Below are positions 10,500 through 18,909 of a DNA stretch of 64,000 bases, piece after piece. This stretch comes from Limnephilus marmoratus (Eukaryota > Arthropoda > Insecta > Trichoptera > Limnephilidae). Within the stretch, counting starts at the first letter, position 1. The number at the start of each line of letters is the position of its first letter. The stretch spans positions 2,542,001 to 2,606,000 of the forward strand of contig OU862922.1 of assembly GCA_917880885.1 (NCBI GenBank). Reading direction: 5' to 3'. The position numbers and the translations under genes are program-made. The notes beneath the pieces were generated by a model, which made no database searches, was not told the DNA's origin, and saw only the letters and a list, made by a program, of their open reading frames with translations.

Positions 10500-10790
10500 A
10501 AAAGATCTCCAATCAGTCTCTCCCGATCCGCCGGCCATTTATGCATTACAATCCCTACCGCATTTCAGTCGGTAGCGCGACTGAAACGCGGTAGTGTTTG
10601 TAAGGTGATTTATGCATTACAATCCCTACCGCATTTCAGTCGGTAGCGCGACTGAAACGCGGTAGTGTTTGTAAGGTGATTTATGCATTACAATCCCTAC
10701 CGCGTTTCAGTCCGTAGCGCGACTGAATAGCGGTAGGGATTGTAAATACGCCTCCCGGGGCTACAGTACCCATACCACCTCCCAAATTGA
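10500..10790 (-). mobile_element. Family B remnant interrupted by a hairpin array
   Basis: 10500-10535 ('tctcccgatccgccggcc') and 10755-10790 ('cccggggctacagtaccc', 'cctcccaaatt') are two pieces of an inverted family B copy. The middle has been replaced by the array at 10537-10745. Confidence 0.55.
10537..10745. repeat. Tandem 71-bp hairpin units
   Basis: Units start at 10537, 10608 and 10679. Each folds on itself: 'acaatccctaccgc' and 'tttcagtcg' on the left pair with 'cgactgaaa' and 'gcggtagggattgt' on the right. The last unit keeps the best match at the outer stem. It looks like a small palindromic MITE that was tandemly amplified. Confidence 0.75.
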
Positions 10791-10794
10791 GCGA

Positions 10795-10938
10795 ATGAAT
10801 GAAGAAAGGAATTGAGGAGCGTATAGGAAGCAAATGTGATTAGTAGAAGACATAGTAGGAGACATGAACCAAGTGAATCAGGGACTTGAATCGGGCCATG
10901 TCAAGAGTCAAAATAATAGAAAAATATGTGTGAGACGA
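10795..10938 (+). pseudogene. RTE-type LINE 3' part, left piece
   Basis: This matches the 22300-22440 copy ('gaggagcgtataggaagcaaa', 'cgggccatgtcaagagtca', 'gagacgaca'). There the same stretch follows an endonuclease/RT C-terminus. The right piece is at 12225-12345; a LINE inserted between them. Confidence 0.55.
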
Positions 10939-12224
10939 CACATTTTTATTTTTATTTTATTTATTAACAGAAACAAACAGTACATAGATACTTTGGTTAA
11001 AAAAATTTACAATTAATAAGTACATTACATGGTGCGTACCTATTATGTGTTTCATTGTAGTGTCTTATTTATGGTATGCATATTAAGAGCGTTTAACCAG
11101 CCAGCGGACGAAAATCCACATTTCGTCGAAAGTTGTTCTTATGATCGTGCAGGGCGGTTACAATGAGAAAGATTAATTATTCTCCGTACCAGCTTTTTTA
11201 AATTATAACTCAATATCGAATTTATTTCAATTCAAATTAGCTTTAATTTATACCTTCATCCAAAAATGCTGAAAGGCGTGATGATAAAACTATTAAAAGA
11301 ATGTACTTTTTGTAGTTATTTTTTGATTATAAGTATTTATTATTTTTCAATAATGTCTAAATTTAATAAGAATGTTAAAAAAATCTGAAATATATTAGTT
11401 TGTAAGTGCGCAAATAAATACACAAACGGACCAATTTTCGCCAAGAAACACATATACGTAAATATTTTTTAATGATTTTATTGAAACTAAAATTAAAATT
11501 CTAAAACATACTTTTGCTAGATAATGTATTGATTTATTTTACTGCATGATTTTATTATTTGAAATGGGTGTGGTATAATACAAAAACTTTCTTGAAAATT
11601 GAACAAATCTGCCAACGACCTATGGAATAACCTTATTATACTAAAAAATTTAAAAAAATCTCAAAATTTATTACATACGAATGCTAGATAAAAGAACAAT
11701 CTTTCGAAATCCATTTATATTTTTTTGTGGAAAAGAGTCAATACGTCTAAAAACTTTTTTTGAAAATGACGTATTTCCGGTTTTCTCTGGTAATGCCCTC
11801 TTAAGTAATTACCGGATGATGTATGTAGTGGGAAGGTGTGTGTGTGTGTGAGTATGTGTGTTTGTATGTAAGTATGCGCATTGAACAAATTATATTATTG
11901 ACATGATGCTCTTTTTAAATTTGAGCAGTTAATCGGAGAAAATGTCGATGTTAGGATTTAGACCAATAATATTGAACATATATGAAGAGCACGATTGATT
12001 GGGAAATTAGATGTTGCATTTGTCTTGTAATTAAGCGTGTGGAATAGTTCTGTATGGCGTGTACGTCTTAATGACATGTTAAAAATAACTAGGGAAAGAA
12101 GTTCAGTACGGTCAATGTTATTATTTAAAATTTTGTGTATAAATGTCAACTCAGCTATTCCTCGCCTTTGTTGCAAAGTTTGAAATGTGTATTCAAAGTT
12201 ATTGTTGAATTTGAAGGTAAGATA
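10939..12224 (-). pseudogene. LINE insertion with C-terminal ORF remnant
   Basis: It splits the RTE-type tail. The T-rich left end (10939-10965) is the poly-A tail of a minus-strand insertion. The ORF at 12176-11958 reads like the end of a CR1/Jockey-type ORF2, for example 'RRGIAELTFIHKILNNNIDR' and 'LRRTRHTELFH', comparable with the 36246-37625 protein ('RRTYLDLMTLYKICNNVMDC'). The RT core is absent, so it is strongly 5'-truncated. A (GT)n-like tract lies at 11836-11872. Confidence 0.5.
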
Positions 12225-12345
12225 TTTATGAATGTGAATGAGTCAAGGAGAGTGTGCCAAGACCAAAAGGTTTGGCTGTCCGTCCTCTCTGCCTGCCTCC
12301 GCTGAAACGGCGTGATGGATGGTTAGTTAGTTTGGTATATTAGAT
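12225..12345 (+). repeat. RTE-type LINE 3' part, right piece
   Basis: 'gtgaatgagtcaaggagagtg', 'tttggctgtccgtcctctct' and 'acggcgtgatggatggttagttag' match 22430-22660. The GTTA-type microsatellite end is typical of RTE-like 3' termini. Confidence 0.55.
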
Positions 12346-12705
12346 ACTCGTAATTTCACCACAACATCTGAAGAGACATCACAGGTCGGATAAGCAACAA
12401 AACCGGCTACCAAAGCGCAAGAGCTCGACACAATTCGCATTACTGGAAGATACTTAGATTATTTCTACGTACAGCGTACAGGCATACCAGCTAGACCTCT
12501 CAATGCGATTTCAGATATTGTAATTCAAAATTGATGCAAATTTATTCTCATCGCTTGAGGTGGTAGCCGTAGAAAAGTTCAGGGATTCAAACTATGTTTC
12601 AGGTTGGTACGACTATACTTATTCAATATGAATTATGCATGTGCTTATCAAATTATTATTTCTACTAAATGAATGATAATTCTTGAGAAATCATAGTATA
12701 TTTTT

Positions 12706-13105
12706 GACGTTAGCTCCACACAGGAGGTCCTGAGGAAAAGAACCTTCAGGTCGTCTGTCATCTTTGGGGATGTTGTATAATGGTCTTTTTTTATGGAAAG
12801 GAAGAAGAAGAAGCTCTGCGAAGGAAAAGATATGAGGGGTGGGTAGGAATTTGGAGTTCTGTGTTAAGGAATTACGGATGTATGAATCCATCGTTCCCAC
12901 TGCGGTTCAAGGCGAAGGGAGAGATCTGGGTTATCCTGCCAGCCATGCACTATATTTCGCTGCCAATACCCAGACAAACCTCACCCCTTAAACGCGGGCA
13001 ACCCTACTAAGTCACCAAACATAGCGAAACACCTGAGGTGATCTATGGCAGGGATGTTGGTTATCCAATAAATGGTTCCCAGGTACCTTACCCACCTCTA
13101 AATTC
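12706..13105 (-). mobile_element. Family B retroposon
   Basis: Inverted copy. 'gttagctccacacaggaggt', 'gtcatctttggggatg' and 'gaaggaagaag' form the 3' part. 'caaacctcaccccttaaac', 'aggtgatctatggcaggg' and 'atccaataaatggttccc' form the 5' part. Some central sequence is diverged or deleted. Confidence 0.7.
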
Positions 13106-13109
13106 AATA

Positions 13110-13425
13110 CCCGTCTACTTTAGAAGTGGGCAGCACTAAAAAAATCCTTTATTATTCCCGTTAAACTGATTGGTTTTGAAATTTGCCGTTTTCAACAAAA
13201 AAATGCATCAGGTAGAAAATGGCTCATAATATGCTAACGGTACCTACTGCAAATAAAGACCGACATGAAATATAGCAATAAAATGTTTCCTAAAAGAATG
13301 ACGCGCTTTGCTAATTCGAAAGGAAAGCTTGCTAAAATGTCAAAAACACATGGTCAATCATTGGCCTTTCAAGACATCGCGTGTACTGTGTGTGTAATGC
13401 ATGCGAAAATGTCCTACCGAAAACT
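13110..13425. other. Unassigned DNA
   Basis: Nothing recognised. Confidence 0.35.
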
Positions 13426-13427
13426 TT

Positions 13428-13538
13428 TTTTTTTACAGTGAATACCGCACAACCGCATACTAAAAGTATCTTCCACTCTGGAACATGCCGCAAATATACT
13501 ATATGTTATTTTTAAGTGAATTAATTGTAAAAGCAATC
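13428..13538 (-). repeat. SINE-A with internal deletion
   Basis: The poly-A end ('tttttttttacagtgaataccgcacaa' region) is joined directly to 'agtatcttccactctggaac' and 'atgccgcaaatatac'. About 200 bp of the SINE-A centre and the head are missing. Confidence 0.65.
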
Positions 13539-13649
13539 GCCATGCTATTAAATGGCGACTGCTAGTAATAAAATTCCTCTCGTTATTTCTGAAGAAAATT
13601 GAAATTTAAAAGCATTCTGAAATAGATATCTCTGTTAATCTTTTTTTGT

Positions 13650-13900
13650 TATTTATTTTTGGGGTATTATGTCATGTTGCGCTATCTCCTCCTTTAGCCA
13701 ACGTTTCGAACAGCGTTACATTGTCCATCATCAGGGCAGGTGTGTCATCATCATCATCAGGGCAGGTGTGTGATGATGATGACACATCACACACCTGCCC
13801 TGATGATGATGATGACACATCTGCCCTGATGATGGACACTGTAACGCTGTCTGAAGCGTTGACTAAAGGAGGAGATAGCGCAACATGGCAAAAATAAAAT
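13650..13900. repeat. PLE-2 palindrome with ATG/ATC-rich centre
   Basis: The left arm (about 13650-13760) and right arm (about 13790-13900) are inverted copies: 'gcgctatctcctcctttagc' on the left against 'ctaaaggaggagatagcgc' on the right. The centre is built of 'atgatgatgatgacac' and 'cacacctgccctgatg' blocks. Single-arm or broken relatives sit at 22670-22745, 53262-53680 and 55866-55975. Each is followed by the block 'caaataacgaaaatactttt' or a close variant. Confidence 0.65.
13692..13738 (-). ncRNA. Hammerhead-like motif (PLE-2, left arm)
   Basis: On minus: stem I strand GCC, core CUGAUGA, one extra U, stem II GGACA with UGUUC (one G-U pair) across a 9-nt loop, GAAA, self-complementary AACGUU, cleavage-type GUU, then GGC pairing with GCC. 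It has the same order as PLE-1 with different stem bases. The right arm (13822-13868, +) keeps CUGAUGA but has GAAG instead of GAAA. Confidence 0.5.
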
Positions 13901-13984
13901 AAATAACAAAAATACTTTTAGCCGTGAATATCTAAAATCATACCATCTCTGGAAATCTGTTATACTCAACATCTATCTAAAGTT

Positions 13985-14110
13985 TACAATAAAAAACACA
14001 TATAAATTTGTTGTAGACCACTTTTATTTTATACACACTCTACCGGTTTCGGAAGCAACCTTCCTTCGTCAGGAGAATATTATAACTAAACTATCATACA
14101 GAATGTTGAC
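13985..14110 (-). repeat. PLE-1 terminal repeat of a Penelope-like element
   Basis: Single arm: 'gttgtagaccacttttattt', 'ctctaccggtttcggaagc' and 'ccttccttcgtcaggagaat'. It lies immediately downstream, on the minus strand, of the GIY-YIG coding fragment. That is where the 3' terminal repeat of a Penelope-like element belongs. Confidence 0.65.
14036..14078 (-). ncRNA. Hammerhead-like motif (PLE-1 beside GIY-YIG)
   Basis: On minus: stem I strand CUC, core CUGACGA, extra A, stem II GGAAG-GUUG-CUUCC, GAAA, ACCGGU, triplet GUA, then GAG pairing with CUC. Relative to 1939-1988, both stem I (GUC/GAC to CUC/GAG) and stem II (GGUUG/CAACC to GGAAG/CUUCC) have changed on both strands so that pairing is kept. 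Confidence 0.6.
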
Positions 14111-14111
14111 A

Positions 14112-14580
14112 GATATACAAATTTTAGGTGTTTGAGTGGGAGGTAGGCAAAGGGGTGGGGGTAATTGTGGGATTTCCGGAAAGAACAGAGCGGTTAATTG
14201 GAAAAATATTTAGAATGGGACTGAAAGATAAATTGATTTGGTTATTCAAAATACTAGCATTATTATTGAGGGATTTTCTGATTTCTAGGGCTTCTAAATT
14301 ATCTAATTTTTTGCTTTTATTATTACGGTGAAGAATTTTAACCCCTGTGTCCTTATTAAAAGTGTGATCTGTGGAAATTAGGTGATAGCAAACTCTGAAA
14401 AATTATTATTATTTAAGCATCTTAAATGTTCTGTGATTCTGATATTTATATTTCTAGTTGTCTTACCTATGTAGAACGAAGGACAATCATTGCAACATAG
14501 TTGGTAAATGCCTGAGTGGCTTAATTTATGATCTCTATCTTTAGTGTTTTTTAAAGTTTTGGAAACAAAATTGAATTAAG
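14112..14580 (-). pseudogene. Penelope-like element, GIY-YIG endonuclease fragment
   Basis: The minus frame from 14580 reads on through 'HSGIYQLCCNDCPSFYIG', then 'TRNINIRITEHLRCL'. This has the GIY...YIG pair, the cysteine-rich linker (CCNDC) and the conserved R..EH of GIY-YIG nucleases. After a frameshift near 14370 it continues with 'STDHTFNKDTGVKILHRNNK' and 'LEALEIRKSL', which holds the expected catalytic glutamate. GIY-YIG nucleases at the C-terminus of a reverse transcriptase are the hallmark of Penelope-like retroelements, where they nick target DNA. The RT part is missing upstream, so this is a 5'-truncated, frameshifted copy. SINE-A sits just upstream. Confidence 0.75.
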
Positions 14581-14610
14581 AATCGCGTATAGGAATACGT
14601 AGGTATGTAG

Positions 14611-14940
14611 GACGGCCTCCTTGATTGAATGGTTAACATCCTAGGCTGCGAGTCCAGAGGTCGCGGATTCAAAACCCGACGTGCGCATAATATCTGTTTT
14701 ATTTGTGTTTTTTCTTATTTCACTTCAATTTATTCATTAAAAATAACACGAAATATATTTGTGGCACGTTACAGAGTAATAAGTACTTTCAGTAGCTCTA
14801 GTGAACGACCACCACTCAGGTTATCCATGTTGGGTGACCAGATCTGAATAGCTAGGTACTTCCTACCTCCTTCCCCACCCCACTACTTTAAATCTCACAA
14901 TCCCATTTAGGGATGCCATATTCTGACTCAGAGTGGAAGT
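14611..14940 (+). mobile_element. SINE-A with tRNA-like head
   Basis: Head 14611-14686 ('ggcctccttgattgaatgg', then 'ggtcgcggattcaaaacccg'), followed by the standard linker and body ('gtggcacgttacagagtaat', 'gaccagatctgaatagc'). The tail is lost near 14940. The head differs from the one at 17239, so the anticodon arm is not conserved. Confidence 0.7.
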
Positions 14941-14944
14941 CATC

Positions 14945-16105
14945 GGTTGGGAGTATTTGGGGCTCTCTCCGGCGCAGTACTAACTTTTAAAATAGGAAGT
15001 AAAGGATCTTTCGTTTAATATTCTTGCAGATTACCCAGTGACAAATTTATAAATGACAAAAAATCTATTGTACCCATTATAAAAAAGTTAAATTATCAAC
15101 CTTTACCAGAAACGGGTTTGCTGACTTTCAAATATTCCACCGCGGAGTAGACACAAAGCACCTTTCAGTTAGATTAGAATTTTGTCAAAGCGGAATAATT
15201 TAACACGAATACCAACCAAAGATCGCCACTGGAATTTCATCCACTCTCTTCCCATTCCTGACTTCCAATGTTTCTGAAAGAAGGGCCGAGAATAATATTC
15301 CGTTATTTTTCTCATTATAAAGTCATGCATGAAATCAATTGCCAATATGCAAAAAAAGGTGGAAAAAACTAGGCAGAACTGGGAGTTAAAATAATGTACG
15401 GAAGGGAAAATATCATTTTTAATTTTAGCTATTTAACTATCTTAAATACGAACCTGTCTAAATATTATTAAAGATGTATTTAAAACTTATTTAAAACGTT
15501 TTTAATACCCTTTGAATAGAGGAATACTTATTTAATACGTATTAAAACATTCTTACATCGTCGCATCACTAAACCATTCAATAAACCTTTTACACTTGAA
15601 CTATTGTCAGTTGGTTACTAGGTCATTTGAAATCCTCAATATAAAACTTATATTAACCGAATTTAACTTTTTCAAACTAAATTTTTGAAATACCTGTCGT
15701 ATCGTTTCGCAAATCGTTATTGTAGCTCTTTACAAACGAATAAATAATCTGTACAAGGTTGTGAACTGCCTTATTGATTTACGAGTCTTATTAGAAAATA
15801 TTGCATTTCGGTGCCCCAACGCATTACCAGATCGAATACCTTATTTTATATACAATATTTATAAAGGTTTCAAATCGAAATCGTAAAAAATACTTTGTTC
15901 ACAAGCATCTGCTGCATTGTACCCTTGAAAAGTTTAATATCATATTAACCTTTTCTGTTCATTTTTTACTATTTCATTATGTAATATAACTTTTAACATG
16001 TACTTTTCCTAAATAAACTTAAATAAAAAAATCAACTTATTTAATACTAATTAAAAAGTACAGTCCTCACATATTCTTATGTTTTTGTTAAAAACGCCAA
16101 CATTT
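14945..16105. other. Unassigned AT-rich DNA
   Basis: No supported gene or repeat. Confidence 0.4.
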
Positions 16106-16111
16106 TATGAG

Positions 16112-16800
16112 TAAATTGAACGCACAAGATTCCCAACTGATTCAAGCTAACCGAAGTCAGTAAGACTATGAAATCCCAATATGGTATGTTGTGAAACTGA
16201 ATGGGAATGAAATGGAGAGGAGGAAGTTGGAAAAGTATCTAGCCAATCAGATCTGGTCACCAACATGGCTGAAGCCACGTTTCAAATCTGAATGGTGATA
16301 TTTTACTAGGACTATATTTTAAGGACAATACTGAAAGTTTCATGGAACTTTTTTTTTTTTTTTAAATCCTCTGTTTTTCCCAAATTTTACAGTTTATAAT
16401 TACATATTTTTGGCATTCACTAAGGCGCAGCCTGTGCGTGGGTAATATTGTTAAATATATTTTGTTTTAGTACCTAGAAAAAACAAACAGTCGTATATAA
16501 AGCAAAAACATGATTAAAGTTTTTACAAAAAGTGTGTACAATAGTGTACAGGGTAATAATAATACCAGAGAGAGAGAGAGAAGGTGTAATACTAGGTATA
16601 CAGTGTAATAATAATAAGTGTAAAGTTTGTAAGAAACATAACCTGATTTAAAATTAAATAAATAGAGTTCTTACATCTGTATGGTTCAGCCATTTTTTTA
16701 ACTCTTTTATGTAATGCGGAAGTTTAGTTGCAACTTGCTTCCCTGGAACGTGCCGTAAATATACATCAATAGCATCTTAAAAAAATTTTTTTATGTATTT
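16112..16800 (-). repeat. Diverged SINE-A split by a LINE 3' end
   Basis: 16112-16345 matches the tail-side half of SINE-A in inverted orientation ('gcacaagattcccaactg', 'cagatctggtcaccaa'). 16736-16800 resumes with 'ccctggaacgtgccgtaaatatac'. The sequence between is the insertion at 16349-16735. Confidence 0.6.
16349..16735 (-). pseudogene. Short 5'-truncated LINE insertion
   Basis: Poly-T at 16349-16363 is the tail of a minus-strand insertion. At the other end the minus frame reads 'KLPHYIKELKKWLNHTDV', a typical LINE ORF2 C-terminus. An AG dinucleotide tract lies at 16566-16581. Confidence 0.5.
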
Positions 16801-16949
16801 AAATTTGTGAAAATCTATTCTGTCAAAATCACTGATAAATTATTTGTAAATGGCTAATTCACAGTTTTCAGAAAGATAATTAAATGGCCGTTTTCAAATA
16901 TTCAATGCATAATTCACGCCCTTACTTTGAAAAACTACACACAACCTAC

Positions 16950-17100
16950 CTTTTATCATGGATCAATGCAATCCATCATTACATATCCTGGAAGCATTGA
17001 CTCCCAAATTCCTATCCACCCCTTATTCTATTATCCTTCTCAGATTTTCCTTTCCTTCCTTTCCATGAAAAGACCATCCACGCAATATGTAAAAAAAAAC
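16950..17100 (+). repeat. Family B fragment
   Basis: 'gactcccaaattcctatcc', 'ccttctcagattttcctttcc' and 'aaaagaccatccacgcaat' follow the family B 3' half, ending in poly-A at 17090-17098. Confidence 0.5.
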
Positions 17101-17238
17101 GAGTGTGCTTTAGACCACACGACTGAAGTAAAACATCTTAAGCTATATGATAGGAAGAGAGAAAAAATGTGCGCGCGCACTGCTGTCTCTTGCTCGTACA
17201 GTGTGATACAGACAATAGGCCTGCACTGTGTCTTAGAT

Positions 17239-17658
17239 GGCCGGCATAGTGCAGCGGTAAGGCACTTGACTCGCATTCCGAAGGTCGCGGAATCGAATCC
17301 CGGCGTGGCAAATAAATTTTATTTGATTAATTTGTGTGTTTCACAATTTATTCATTTAAAATAATATATAGTATATTTGCGGCACGTTCCAGAGTGGAAG
17401 ATACTCTCAGTATCACCCTGGTAAAAGACAGAATGGTACAGAAGGTACAGAATTGAAACGTTGCTTGAAATGGCTTTAGCCGTGTTTGGTGACCAGATCT
17501 GAATAGCCAGGTACTTCCCCACCTTCCTCTTCCCTATCTCCTTCCCCTCCCCACTGCCTTCAGCCTCACAACAAACCCCAATTGGGGATGCCATAGTCCC
17601 ACTGGCTCCAGACGGGAGCAGTTGGGACTCTTGTGCGGTATTCATGTAAAAAAAAAAA
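17239..17658 (+). mobile_element. SINE-A, reference full-length copy
   Basis: About 420 bp. The tRNA-like head (17239-17310) has an A-box-like 'TAGTGCAGCGG' and a B-box-like 'GGAATCGAATCC', and its loop equivalent is CTCGCAT. Next come an AT-rich linker ('aaataaattttatttgatta'), the block 'gcggcacgttccagagtgga', 'gaccagatctgaatagccag', a CT-rich stretch, 'ttgtgcggtattcatg' and poly-A (17648-17658). A pol III head followed by an unrelated body and poly-A tail is the standard layout of tRNA-derived SINEs. At least ten copies or fragments occur in the window on both strands. Confidence 0.85.
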
Positions 17659-17659
17659 G

Positions 17660-18830
17660 ATATACAAAACGTAACTGGCTATGAGAGAAAGAGAGAAAGA
17701 AAATGTGTGCTCGCACCTCTCTCTCTTGCCCCTACAGTAATATACGAAACGTAACTCTCTCTCTTTCTATCTTCACTAACTTATATCTCCCTCTCAACTA
17801 CCGTTCGCCTCGCTTTTCGTAACGCTCTCGTCACGCATTCACCAGCTTACTCCCCAAGTCAAGCGTGCGTAAAGAAGTTTTACTTCAAAATATCGCTCGA
17901 TCGATCAATTTTAATTGAGGATAAATGCGATAGGGAGTCTTCCAGTTTCAGGCATTTGCAAAAGCGTATAATATATAAATTCATTTCAGTCAGTATAAAA
18001 TAACTGTACCAGGAAAAGATGGACATAATGATTGCAAATACTATATAATATTATACAGTTTTGTCATTTGAGTATCCCCTGGCTTTATCCATCTGTGGTA
18101 ATCTGCAGTCACTGGCTGAGAGCAACGCTGTGCCGGAATAAACGGTTGTGTTGATTTACATAAATATGAGCGGTGCTAACTTGCATGAGAACCCAGAGTC
18201 TAGAACCCGGAGCTCTGAGGTACTCGTAGGTACCGCAGATCTGCAGGCCATAGACAAGCTGGAGATTATGTAGAATCCGGGGAAACGTCTTGTCTATGGA
18301 AGGTTTTAAATTTTGGATTTAATTATCTATGAAAAAATAAAATAATTATAACAATTTTTATTTTTATTTTTTGTTTGAATTGTCTGTAAGGGAAGTGATT
18401 CCTATGACTATAGACTGTTTTAAAGGGTTAAGTTTACTAAGTGACAGCATTGACTTTATAATCGCGTTGCCTTGAGCACAGCTATTTGACGTTATTTCAC
18501 GTTCTTTGATGATGTCGATACAATATCTAAGTTTTTAGACGTTTTGACGTTTTTGCGACGATTTTGACTCTGTCATTTTAAAGCGTTTGTGTTTTTGTGA
18601 TTTGACGATATTTTCGGACGATTTACCCTGGTTTTGGAGTGTTTTTACGCTGTTTGTCCGCTTTTAATGTTTTGTTTTGACTTTTTTAATTTTTTGACGA
18701 CGATGTCATTATTTTACTGTTTTTAATGTTGTTTTGTCAATTTTCAGTGGGGTATTTAACATTGTTTATTTTCTGATTTTTTTTAAGGAATTTATCGCAT
18801 TTGCCAACACTAACTGTTTTTTAAAACTTT
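17660..18830. other. Unassigned DNA with CT/GA-rich tracts
   Basis: 'gagagaaagagagaaag' (17683-17700) and CT-rich runs to 17790, then AT-rich sequence without features. A similar tract at 17155-17195 suggests a diverged repeat. Confidence 0.35.
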
Positions 18831-18834
18831 TTTA

Positions 18835-18905
18835 CCAATTTGAAGCCAGTTGTCGAGGGTTCAAAACCCAGCGTGGACAGATGAATATTAAAATATTCTT
18901 TGTTT
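18835..18905 (+). repeat. Possible degenerate tRNA-like head
   Basis: 'cagttgtcgagggttcaaaacccagcg' has a B-box-like GGGTTCAAAACCC and a SINE-A-like continuation. It is too decayed to assign firmly. Confidence 0.3.
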
Positions 18906-18909
18906 GCAA

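Noticed and set aside
13646..13972. ORFs in the 13.7 kb palindrome
   Set aside because: They are open on both strands only because of the ATG/ATC-rich palindrome.
16927..17364. 145-codon plus ORF
   Set aside because: It runs across a family B fragment, an unrelated stretch and the SINE-A tRNA-like head. Open by chance.
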